From Desarmillaria ectypa (Eukaryota; Basidiomycota; Agaricomycetes; Agaricales; Physalacriaceae): DNA of 64,000 nt. Position 1 is the stretch's first letter, and each line of letters opens with the position of its first letter. A program made the position numbers and the translations under genes. The stretch covers positions 2,976,001-3,040,000 of the forward strand of contig JAUDYN010000004.1 in the NCBI GenBank assembly GCA_030407005.1, in the 5' to 3' direction. The notes beneath the pieces were generated by a model. It was not told the origin of the DNA. It made no database searches and saw nothing but the letters and a program-made list of their open reading frames with translations. Below, piece after piece: positions 33,040 through 43,463 of this stretch.

Positions 33040-34626
33040 CTAAGGTAGTGGAGAGTTCAGCGTGTACAACCTGTCATCCGGCGGATCGGCTTCGTCAGAG
33101 GGTCTCCGCCATTGAATAGACGACACAACGGAATGGTTTTGAATGGGGAGGTAGTATACATGTTGGAGATTCAGGATAAGCCTGGACACAACCAAAATCG
33201 TGATTGAAATGGAGACCCCTTGGGGAATTTGCAGCCACGGAACCTGTAGAACCATATTCAAACCAGAATAAGCGGAAACAAGAGTCTGATCCTACGTGGA
33301 GTACTCCTTTATTGTACCTGCCATGCCTGGTAACGTGAAACGCTGTTGCTGCGTTAGCACTGAAAGCACACTCGATGCTGAGAAGACGTGTAAAAAGTCA
33401 TTGAATTATGATGAAGGAAAGAAGTCTCACACGACAAAATAGTATATGCTGTCGCGAAAAAGAACGTCCAAAACTGACTTTCCGGTTAACAGTCCCTTTT
33501 CTCGGATGTGTTTGAAGGCAACCGAAAGCGCCAGAGCGAAGAGGACGGTTTCAAGGACCATGGGAAAGAGGTAAAAAGTCCAGTAATAGTGCGGGACGCC
33601 CGTAGCAATACAAGCCTGTACACGGGACTGCTGTAGAACTACGATAATGATTATCCTTCCGTATGAATATGCAGAAAACGTGAACGGACCTGTAACCGTC
33701 CTAAATGAGAGACTGAGCACAGTCAACATTGAGATGAGCTCCCCGATGAGAAGGGCGCCGACAAGGGCGAGGATTTTCTTCGATGCTTCGTGCATCGCTA
33801 CCACTCTAAGACTCATCACTGTTCCCCCAATACAGATAAGGAGTGCGTTGAAGTACCCCTGAAAACGAAAGAAAACATTGCCTGGAAGATCGTCATTGGT
33901 GGCACGAATGGTATGAGATGCCTCTGCTCACATCTAAATAGAAATCTGACGACAATGAGCGCTTTAAAACGTCTGGAGACTCACGTCTGAACAGCACAAG
34001 TCAAACCATGTTCAAGTACAAGAACCTGACTCACTATGTCAGATTGATAACTCGTGATGAACACTGTAAATTTGTTTGATGAAAGAACCAACGCATGAGA
34101 CACGTATACTGACAGATGCCTTCAACACTATTGCCAGTAATTAGGTGACGAAAATATTGAACGGAAGATAGCACGCACATCAACAAAAACTCCCCCAAGT
34201 AACGATTCTGGACGCCTTGCTGTTAGGACAAAGCGGGAAACGAGAGGGTTCGTGCTGACCAGGATGAACAAAGTTTTTGAAGCCGACCACTGTTTGCTCT
34301 AATAATTGTGAGCATCAAGGCTGTGGTTTGTGAACGGGAATATCTACCCAGATGTATTCCACCTATTTCATTCATCAGAGTATGTGAAGAAGAAGAATGA
34401 GAGTGACACACTTCCTGGCCAAAAGTAATAACTGGGCAAGGGTGGTCAGCGATGTGCATGCAAATAAATTCGTTGCAAAGTACCATGATCATACAAAACG
34501 ACTGTAGTGGCCACCACTAAAGAGCGTGGTCAGTCTTTTTTAGTACTAAATACACCACCGGAGGCGAGACTTACGTTGGCACATCCGAACCACGCCCAGA
34601 CCTCTGACTATCTCCTCATCGGCCAT
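33040..34626 (-). CDS. DUF6533-type multi-pass membrane protein
   Basis: Agaricomycete-specific seven-helix family of unknown role. After MADEEIVRGLGVVRMCQ and small introns, the spliced N-terminus reads VVLYDHVITFGQEVEYIW, the DUF6533 signature (LYDH...TF..EVE.IW). SKQWSASKTLFILNRYLGEF follows. Downstream are SLRVVAMHEASKKILALVGA, the loop VQACIATGVPHYYWTFYLFP, and LLTGKSVLDVLFRDSIYYF. The last helix is GVSISITILVVSRLILNLQH, followed by a short polar tail ending in LYTLNSPLP. The middle part around 33990-34200 is hard to splice with certainty, so a lesion there is not excluded. No biochemical function is established for the family. Confidence 0.75.
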
Positions 34627-35875
34627 GACGGTAGGAATAATGCATGAAGAGGGACCCTGCAGCTTTTACGTCCCAAACCGTGTCTCGGATAGATGACATC
34701 GTATCTCCTATGGTTGCCTCCTTTAGCCTAAGCAACAGGAGAATTGATCGGCATGCCAAAGCCAAAGATCAACGAGCTCTGTGAACACAAGAGTAACATG
34801 AATATTAATGTACGAATAAGCTGGAAAAAGATGAATGGACTTTTGTTGACAGTTCACCGCCACCCTCCTGCAAGACAGGCTGGAGGATGGCCCTTTTGGA
34901 GATGAGATGGCACGGTTGTGTGATAGATCACGGAGACGCGATCGTTCGGACCCAGCAGTTGGCACGGCTAGGAGCGTTTCGGCCTGTTTCGACCAAATAT
35001 GTGTGCAGATCTATTGCACAAGAGCGCGTAAAAGATAAACGTTTTCCCCTAGCAGGTGTTAGGTTCCTGGCAATGGTGGTGCCTTGATATCGACGGCCAG
35101 GGATGAACATGAGACATTGAGGACATGTACGAAGAACAATTTCTTTCTATAACAGAATAGTAAGCTTAAGGACTGGCACATCAATGTACTTTGCTCAAGA
35201 GGTGACACGCATACGATTATATCTCTCGCCCTTGGAATAGAAAAATTGAAGCTACGTTTATTCTTCATTCTATGTATCAAATAAAAGAATCTGTAGGACG
35301 CATAAATTTGAATGATGCTGGCAAAAAAGACTGATTCACATCACGGAGACGACGCTGTTGAACGTGCAGTGAAAATAGAGTCGCAGATGGCAAATACGTT
35401 GCTGTTATCTAGTCCCGGTTGATAGCTACAGGCTCAGGATCCTCCACGACGGCCAATCTAGCTGCCCATCGGGTACTGACAGTGCAAATATCAAAGCCTG
35501 TATCGAGCCGATTAGGAAAGAACGAGGCAATGACAGCGAACAGCCAGAAGAAACGCGAAAACATTGCATTTGTTTGCTTGGTTGGGCTTGATGAATTTGT
35601 CGCTGCGTGCGCTGTCGGGGCCTGTTGAACCCAGTGGCTCCTGGGCAACTCAATTACATCCACCTAAAATTGACGTCGCCGGGTACGCTGACGGCGTCGC
35701 TTCGTCGCCGTGTAAGACGATGGCGTCTGCTACCGCTCGTCGAGGGTCCGTGCGCGACACAGATTTCCCACGTCTGCGTCTGACATAATATCCCACCGCC
35801 CACGTTCTTCTCCGTCCGTGCTCTCCTCGTTGCTCCGACAGCTTCAGCACTACACCCCCTGACATTTTGTTTACA
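34627..35875. other. Intergenic region upstream of the forkhead pair
   Basis: About 1.25 kb. It must contain the promoter of the first forkhead gene; a pyrimidine-rich leader runs at 35795-35870. A minus-strand reading near 35563-35409 (MFSRFFWLFAVIASFFPNRL...) has a hydrophobic start but no supporting homology or splice evidence. I see nothing else. Confidence 0.45.
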
Positions 35876-37174
35876 ATGGACATGGAATCGCAGCAGCAGC
35901 TCATGCAGCAGCCTATGATGGGTGACCAACAGCAGGAGGGCGCCATGGATGAGGCCTACTACACAAGCACTGATGATTCGACGCTGACGGGCGGGTTACC
36001 AATCAACTTGGATTCGCTTCGAGACGGTCCGCCTGGCACAAAGCCGTTCTATCCGTATTCAACACTCATTCGGTAAGTGTGATGTCTGTTTAGCATACAG
36101 CCTGCTCAGTCTTCGCTCTGTTGCTGCTTGCAGCTACGCCATCAAAGGTTCACCCAATCAAAAGCTCCTTCTTGAAGATATTTACTATGCTATTGAGTCT
36201 AGGGTACGTGGTATGCAGTTTACTTGCAGTGGTAAGGTCTAACAACCTGTCCAGTTCCCCTATTTTCGAACGGCACCGGCTGGCTGGAAGGTGAGTTCAT
36301 CGTGATTTACCCTGCATTTGTTACGTGTAGGACAATTTTATGTGGTCCTATTTGATGATGCGAGACGCGTCGCGCTGTTGATACTTGACTGGTCCTATTT
36401 GTTGTTCTCGACAGGCGTGCGATACACAACGCATTGCTGACACACCTTTTTTTTTCTCTTGCAGAACTCTGTCCGCCACAACCTATCCTTGAATCCATGC
36501 TTTGAGAAGCTTCCTCGCCCACTCACTGACCGAGGCAAAGGCTCCTATTGGGTGGTGAACGATAGCGTCGACCCTCGGACAGGTGTACATCGTGTCCGCA
36601 AGAAAAAGACCAAGGGCGCAAAGGCAGGGAGTGGGAACAAGTCAGATGGCGGCGACGGTGACTACCAGCCACCCTCTGGCTTTGAGGATCCGAATGCGTA
36701 TGGTACTCCTCCTATGCCAGGGGCCGACAATGACGGCAGTCCCAACAGGGCACCGCCAGCACCTTTTCCCCCCTACCCTGCCCCGTAGGTACCACTCACT
36801 TGGCCTATACTTTCCGATGCTGACCTTTAAATCTTTACAGTTTCGATCCCAATTTTCCTATGATGGCTGGCATGAGATTTCCCATGCCTATGCCGATCTC
36901 ACCTGACGAAGGTCTCGAGATGGACGAGCATGGTAACATCAATTGGCATCATGCTTGGTTGAAGGAGATTGGTCACCTCCAGCAGGTTACACAGGAGCAG
37001 GAGAAAGCCGGGGCTGATCAGGAATGGTTCAGGATGATGCTCTTCAAGGTTCGGTCCGCGCTGATGCCACCCATGCCTTTGGGGCCCGATGGAACGATAC
37101 AGATGCCTCCGCATATGATCCCGGCTCATGCCCCGGAGGATCAAAGTCAGATACAGGTAACGCAACAGGTGTAG
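35876..37174 (+). CDS. Forkhead-domain transcription factor, copy 1 of tandem pair
   Basis: Nuclear DNA-binding protein. A Gln/Met-rich leader ([20 protein letters not shown]) precedes [20 protein letters not shown]. The forkhead domain follows, split by introns: [40 protein letters not shown], and [20 protein letters not shown] with recognition helix NSVRHNLS. The wing region is [21 protein letters not shown] basic patch ([17 protein letters not shown]) may serve nuclear import. A Pro-rich linker leads to a conserved C-terminal block, [20 protein letters not shown] and [20 protein letters not shown], absent from forkhead factors I know. It ends [10 protein letters not shown]. The next gene shares sequence, intron positions and C-terminal block. 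Confidence 0.92.
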
Positions 37175-37715
37175 TAGGAAGGGAAAGCTATTTATTAAGT
37201 TTATTCGTGTTCTCCGTCGCTGTGAATATGCTTTCCTTTCTTTTTTACTCAACTCGATTGTACAACTAATTGTTGTTTCAATACTATGGATAATGGATTC
37301 TATTGGACACATTAGTAGAGAGACTCTGAAATGCAATGTTTGTGAAGGCTCTTTGTGAAAGGCTGATGTTGCTTAGACTGTTTATTTGCTTGGTCGGGTT
37401 TTCCTGTCTTTGATAAATATTGTCGGCAAATGTTGAAACCAGTGGCTGTAGACACACTACGTCCCTTCCTCTTGCTCCCTTTCCTCCATCCCTCATCCTT
37501 GTTTGATTCCTTTTCAAGCCCCACGTCTCGCTCCATAGCCCGTTATGGCCTGTACGGTCCGTGCGCTATGTCCAACCTTTCCCACGGCAAGTCTGACATA
37601 AGCCCCACTTCGCCTCGTTGATTCGCCTCCCATCATCGACCCCCCAGCACCCACTGGACGCCCTTCAAATTCAGGGTTTACTACCGTGTTATTGGTTATT
37701 TTTTGAAACAGCCTA
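37175..37715. other. Spacer between the tandem forkhead genes
   Basis: This 541-bp spacer holds the 3' UTR of copy 1 and the promoter of copy 2. It contains a C/T-rich tract at about 37450-37530. I see no coding sequence. Confidence 0.5.
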
Positions 37716-38934
37716 ATGGCGGAAACAATGACGATATTGGGAGACATGGGGGAGCAGCCCCAGGGGGATATGTCTGTATATTACCAGCCACCTCCAGAAC
37801 CAGAGAACGATGTCCAGATTACTGGAGGCTTGCCGATTAACCTTGATTCGTTGAGGGATGGGCCGCCAGGTACAAAGCCGTTCTATCCATATTCAACGCT
37901 GATTCGGTACGTCGTGCTGCGTCGTTGGAGGCTTTTGCAGATATTAATCGAATTGCATAGGTATGCTATTAAAGGGTCACCCAACCAGCGATTGCTCCTG
38001 GAAGATATTTACTACGCTATTGAATCTAGGGTGCGTTTACCTTCTACCTGTGCTATGATTCTGACCGTTCTTAGTTTCCCTATTTCCGTTCCGCGCCAAA
38101 TGGCTGGAAAGTGAGTATTTCAAAATATTTCCTCTTGTTCGAAGTGTTCGGTAGTCTGTAATTGAATGGTCGATGGTTGGCGTCAAATATCGCGACTCGC
38201 GTCTGACCGTCATGTTTGGCCGGCCATGTTCATGTTCACATCCCTTACCACAAATTCTTTCATGCTGACGTTCTTTTACGTAGAACTCTGTTCGACACAA
38301 TCTTTCGCTGAACCCGTGCTTTGAGAAGGTGCCCCGTCCGCTCACTGACCGAGGCAAAGGCTCCTACTGGACGGTCAATGAGAATGTCGACCCACGTACT
38401 GGTGTGCATCGAGTGAGGAAGAAGTACAACAAGAAGGGAGGCAAAGGCCGCAGCTCGGAGGAGGTTCAGGATATAGAGAACCATACGACCGATACCTATG
38501 AGGATGCCAATGCCCAATATGTTTCGCCTGAAGGAGATGCCAATCAGCAATCACAATCACCTTTTCCTCAGGTTTATCCTCCTCCTCCGTCCGTAATGTT
38601 ATCACTATCTTTATGCATGATTCTCACGTTTATTGGCAGATTCGACCCCACGTTTATGCTTGGGATCCCGCCGCCCGTCCCAGGACCCATGCCAATATTA
38701 CCTGACGAAAACATGGAACTTGATGAACATGGCAACGTGAATTGGTACCATGCTTGGCTCAAGGAGATTGGCCATCTACAAGCGATTACGACGGAGCAAG
38801 AGAAGGCTGGTGCCGACCAAGAATGGTACAGGATGATGCTGTTCCGAGTAAGGACAGCTCTTATGCCTCCACCCATGCTGACGGAGCTCCCCCCGCACAT
38901 GGTTTCTCAGCAACCTCCTACCGATGGGCAATAG
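37716..38934 (+). CDS. Forkhead-domain transcription factor, copy 2 of tandem pair
   Basis: Paralogue of the preceding gene in the same orientation. The leader differs ([20 protein letters not shown]), then [20 protein letters not shown] is identical. The forkhead domain reads [52 protein letters not shown] and [20 protein letters not shown]. The basic stretch [18 protein letters not shown] is followed by an acidic/polar linker unlike copy 1. The C-terminal block [20 protein letters not shown] and [20 protein letters not shown] is conserved. It ends QQPPTDGQ. All four introns sit at the same codons as in copy 1, so this is a whole-gene duplication, with divergence in leader, linker and tail. 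Confidence 0.92.
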
Positions 38935-39257
38935 GTGCCGTTCAGATTTGAGCTTTCTTTTCCTCTTGCCGGGATGTATAATACCGCTCATTGTATTCAT
39001 TATACTTGTGTGAGCATAATGCTCTGATTATGTCCAAAAGCCCCCGAGTCTGAGTGACGAGTCATTCTGCCAAGAATGAGCGCTTGAGCACTTGAGCCTG
39101 CGAATGGGATTGTCAACAATGGAAAAGAGAATATGAAAAAGGAAAAAAGAATTCGGAATTTGATGACTCCACAGTGTCTCGGCCGATCTTCATTTTCGGA
39201 CTTTCGCTTACTTTCCACTTCATTTCTTCATTCCTCTCTTCCTTTCTGCCGTCCAGC
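38935..39257. other. Intergenic region upstream of DRE2
   Basis: This 323-bp stretch holds the forkhead copy 2 3' UTR and the DRE2 promoter, with a C/T-rich leader at about 39190-39250. Nothing else is seen. Confidence 0.5.
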
Positions 39258-40285
39258 ATGTCTCCTACTGCTGTGTATTCCGCGTATGTGCCCCCAGCAG
39301 CAACACCAGTAAAAGGGCCAGCTCTTGCGATCGGATCGCCGTCGACGGCTCTTGATGGACAGTATCAGTCGATGGTAACGAACCTGGAGGCGTCGAGGAA
39401 GGTCGACCGACAGATGCTCGATAGAATAGTCGATGGAGGTTCGTTTTATGTGCCAAGATCCTACAGAGCACTGATAGTCTCGCAGCTACCTCACTGGTGG
39501 CCTCGACATACTCATCGATTCACGTCGCTCTCTCATCTACCGACTACGACGTTATTCTGCCCAACATTTCTTCCCTGTTATCTCAGCTGATCTCGTCGTT
39601 GATACCACTGGGTACGTTGCACCTGCACAATATCTCTCCCGAATCCAAGGTGCCCTCGGAGGTGACCCTAAGCGGTTTCACGATCCTCTCAGTCACCTCT
39701 ACATCCACTCTCATTGCTCAAAAGCCCGTGCATGCGCTCACTGCCACTGTCTCTCTCAACAAATTTGACTCGGCGAATCCACCAACTTTACTTCCCCTAC
39801 GCAAAAAGATGAATTCTGGTGCGAAGAAGGCATTATGGACGCTGAACATACCGGGGACTCCGCCTATTGACGCGGAGGCACTCCTGACGGATTCGGACAA
39901 GGCGCGGCCATGCGAGCCTGTCACATCGTCAACGGCGCCGCGGAGGAAGAAGGCGTGTAAGAATTGTACTTGTGGACTGGCTGAGCTCGAGGCAGAGGAG
40001 CTGAAGAGGAGTCAGGTCGTGGTCGTTGACGGCTCAGAGCACGGCGGAGCACGGGCAGTGTCGCAGGAGGAGAGGGAGAAGCTAATTAACAGCACACCAA
40101 AGGCGACGAGCAGCTGTGGGAACTGCTACCTTGGTGATGCGTTTAGGTGCGCAAGTTGTCCTTACCTTGGTATGTCTATTTTTTATTCCCTTACTTTTTT
40201 GTGCTTTGCTAACATTTCATAAGGACTTCCTGCATTTAAGCCAGGCGAAAAGGTCGAGATTGATTTTGGAATGGATGACGTTTGA
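39258..40285 (+). CDS. DRE2: Fe-S cluster assembly protein Dre2 (anamorsin/CIAPIN1)
   Basis: Cytosolic Fe-S protein that receives electrons from Tah18 for the CIA pathway. The N-terminal half ([20 protein letters not shown] ... [20 protein letters not shown]) is the degenerate methyltransferase-like domain. A linker with [20 protein letters not shown] follows. The C-terminal cluster motifs are intact: [17 protein letters not shown] (first motif) and [20 protein letters not shown] (CX2CX7CX2C), then [15 protein letters not shown] and the acidic end GMDDV. Two introns are visible, one near 39438-39486 and one near 40170-40223. Length is about 300 residues, as expected. Confidence 0.95.
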
Positions 40286-40370
40286 GTACTAGGAGAGGGT
40301 ATGCGATAACTTGTAGACTGTAAATTTGTGTAAATTTGGCTGCTTACTAAATGTAATTGCTCTTACCTTG

Positions 40371-41166
40371 ATGCGTTTCATGTCCTCTATCTGGACCTTG
40401 CTTCGCAGCCAGCTCCGTCTGCTCAAATATGCGCCTATTCCAATCTTAATCGCACGTTTCTACCCAATAACCAAACTTACAGGGAGAAGCATGCAGGTAA
40501 ATCTGGGATACTTCCATTCAATGAGCATTAACCCTCCGTTTCCAGCCTACAATCAACCCAGACGAGAATCAGCTCTGGCACGACTTTGCATTACTCGACA
40601 GGGTTTCTGTACAAGCTGAAGCCAATTTTAAACGAGGAGATATTGTTACGCTGTTGTGCGTTCAGTCTTCATTCCGTGTATGGGCGTTTTGAGCGCGATC
40701 TAGCTCTCCAATAAACCCTAAGCGTGTCATGGTCAAGCGAGTTGTTGGCAAGGAAGGTGATATCGTAGAAACACTACCGCCGTATCCTCTTCCTCAAGTG
40801 CGCGTTCCAGAGGGACATGTCTGGGTGGAAGGTCTGTTCTGACATTAGCTCATCAGCGTTAACTGCTCATCTATTCTAGGTGACGACCCATATCATAGCG
40901 ACGACAGTAACACCCTTGGACCGGTGCGTAAATTTCTTGCTCTCTCGTTGGTGACATCTCATCAATATGCACAGATACCAGCTGCGTTGATTGAGGCCAA
41001 GTTGCTCTTCATCGTCTGGCCCTTAAGCCGTATCGGATCGTTAAAGACACCTTCGGCGCAATATCTCAGCCGCATGACTAGAGGCACTCCGGAATACAGG
41101 GCTGCTGTGGCTGCTGTTGAAAGAGAAAAGTGGCGCGAGTTGAGAGTAACTCCGGCCTGCTGGTAA
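40371..41166 (+). CDS. IMP2: Mitochondrial inner membrane protease subunit 2
   Basis: Type I signal-peptidase family serine protease that matures intermembrane-space proteins. It starts MRFMSSIWTLLRSQLRLLKY with a membrane segment APIPILIARFYPI. The catalytic Ser is in LTGRSMQPTINPDENQ. KRGDIVTLFSPINPKRVMVK and RVVGKEGDIVETLP carry the Lys of the dyad. VPEGHVWVEGDDPYHSDDSN and TLGPIPAALIEAKLLFIVWP are family hallmarks that place it with Imp2 rather than Imp1. The C-terminus continues about 45 residues (SAQYLSRMTRGTPEYRAAVA...). Introns follow RSMQ, TLF, VEG and LGP. It lies 85 bp downstream of DRE2 on the same strand. Confidence 0.92.
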
Positions 41167-41974
41167 TGGCTTTTTCTGTGGGGTTCGGGCTCTTTACAAA
41201 TTCAAGAGCCAGGCATGCTCGATAGAACAAAGATTACGCTCTTTGCAGGTGGCTTGAAATTTCCTGAGGAGAAGCTAAGGGCGCTTCATTCAACGATCGT
41301 TTCAGTCGCTACCTCACGTTATGGGCCGTTCAACTCATGGCGTTATAGATATGTGCCTCACAAGTTTAAAGCCATTCGTGCGTCACGTCAATACTTGTGA
41401 ATAACCAGGTAAAGAGTGAGAGTGCTCTTCCTGGTTCCAGGTAATCCGAACACCTACTTCTACTGCTATGCAAGTGTGAGCTCCCGGCACCCTTTCCCCT
41501 CGGTATAACTTTTCGTTGCTGGCCCTTCTTGCGCTCGGCCAGCTCATGTCTCGAAGCTGATTTCTCTCACCCCAAATCCAAGATATCAATCATCCCTTGT
41601 CTCTGCTATTCAAGTCTACATGAATATCTTTGTTTACCTTCATGTCCCATCCGCAGCTTGACGCGGTCGTTGATGGAATTTGAGTGTGCAATAGATTTAG
41701 AGACCGTTCGTTCCCAGAAGCATTTGTCCAAAAAGTATCGTGTTAAGTTGAATGGCCGCCGTCAACGGAGATCCGTGTAGGTGTATATTTCAGCAGATGA
41801 TACAAACTGTCCGCCATGAAGTAATTCTCGACAATTAGATGGAATAACGTATCCATCTTGGGTATGTGTAGACATGTATGAATGCGCAATGTCAAAGTCC
41901 AATAGTCCAGTGTGCAAAGGATAGGTATAAGCAATATGCTGATTATACACTCTAGCAAAGGCGTAAAGCAGGGA
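41167..41974. other. Convergent intergenic region, no supported gene
   Basis: About 800 bp between the stops of IMP2 and the kinase-like gene. Some short plus-strand openings exist (for example around 41215-41400, reading GGLKFPEEKLRALHSTIVS), but I recognise no family and see no consistent exon structure. Confidence 0.4.
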
Positions 41975-43463
41975 TCATGAAAAACTAAAACTAGAAGAAA
42001 AGCTAATATTGAAACCATTGTCTCGATTTTGAGTATAGAAATCATGTAGATCATGAGATAATACGGCTAGGGGGGGCGGTGTATCCTTGGGAAGCGGTGG
42101 TTTCAGCGTCAGCGTGTATTTTATCCATCGGCCAAAATGGTTCACGGGATAGCATATCGAAGAGGCGTCTGACAGCTGCACCAAAGATCGGAGGTGCAGA
42201 TAGCTGAGGGACTGGGTCAAGTCGTGAAATCGCTTAACCACTTCGTCAATAGTAGGGCGTTGAGTGGAGTCATCCTGAACCATTTCTTGCATTAGAGGAC
42301 GTAAGAATTCTAGGCCTAGTCTTCTGCCATGACCGTACTTGGTAGCCTGAAGCAACAACATATTCAGTACACTAGTCGTGACTATACTCATGATTGCGAA
42401 CACGTACGTCGATGAAGTACTCTCTCAGAATATTTCCGAGGTAGTAGATGTCTGTAGGGAAAGGGTTACAACTGTCCCGGGTTTCATCGTGGTGTTCGGG
42501 TGCCGTCTTGTCTTCGCCACATACTACATGCTCATCTGGAATTCCTGCAGAGGGGTCATAGCGCCTAGACAGGCCGAAATCGACGAGGTAGTATCTAGGC
42601 CAGCATTGAGCTCGGGTGAGCCTGGGAGATACAAACTCGCTGTAGTCCGCTGTCATCCAGGGCCTCCCGGGATGAAAACCCTCCGGGTACATCTTCGTAG
42701 GATCCATCATAATGTTTCGAAGAGTGCAGTCGCTGAGTTGGACAGTCAGAACTTTTCATTTTAGGTGGACGGAGAGGAGAGCATACCGATGGGCGATATG
42801 ATGTTGATGCATGAACTGAATGCCCTGAGATAGGTCCATATTAGAACCGATGTGCATAACGGCAGCCATATCACTGACCTCGAATATCTGACGAAAGCAT
42901 TCCAGTACTTCTCCCACTGTATCAAAAGGAGCATCGTTGAACAGTCTCAGTTGCGGCATCACAATAATGCCGTATTTGCCGAATTGTAGGACATCATAGA
43001 TAGGAACGCAGTGGTTTCGAGGATCAGTCGATAGAGGTGGACTGGAAAAGAATACCGCCAACTCGAATTCCGACGTGTTTATCTCGACTTGTTTCAGAAT
43101 TACAGGCTCATTATTTTTCAAGCGTACAGCTGAGGCAAGGGTAAAACGCTTTCGATTGCTTTAAGCAACTTCAAAGATGACTGTAAAGAGAAGGTAACAT
43201 ACTGGGAGAAGGACATCTGCTTCTTTCTCCTCGAGTTCCGATGTGGGCGTCCATGTTGGATCATACTTGGGATGGATCTTGTACCCGGACTGCTCGAGAA
43301 ATTCCCTCGCGTCGATCCAAAATCCGTCAACGACCTTCTTAAGTTGGCGTTCGAGTTCGAGATCTGGGACATATTCTATCATGGTTCTCGCAGCATGCCA
43401 TGGTTTGGTAGGGGATCCCCCTACCGTTGATGCGGACGTAGATACTAGAGAAACACGGCGCAT
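41975..43463 (-). CDS. Protein kinase-like protein (Agaricomycete kinase-like family)
   Basis: Kinase fold with recognisable catalytic parts. After MRRVSLVSTSASTVGGSPTK and a leader, LKNNEPVILKQVEINTSEFE supplies a candidate beta3 Lys. NHCVPIYDVLQFGKYGIIVM corresponds to the hinge region. Then HHIAHRDCTLRNIMMDPTKM holds HRD and the metal-binding Asn, and WPRYYLVDFGLSRRYDPS holds DFG. PTDIYYLGNILREYFID and VQDDSTQRPTIDEVVKRFHD match the helix F to I region. Its C-terminal tail of about 85 residues ends in a Ser/Phe run. Catalysis looks possible since Lys, Asp, Asn and DFG are all present. The start at 43463 is the first in-frame ATG. Substrate unknown. Confidence 0.8.

Noticed and set aside
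35409..35563. Small minus-strand hydrophobic peptide (MFSRFFWLFAV...) as a secreted protein gene
   Set aside because: Only about 51 codons, no homology I recognise, no splice or promoter evidence; chance is likely.
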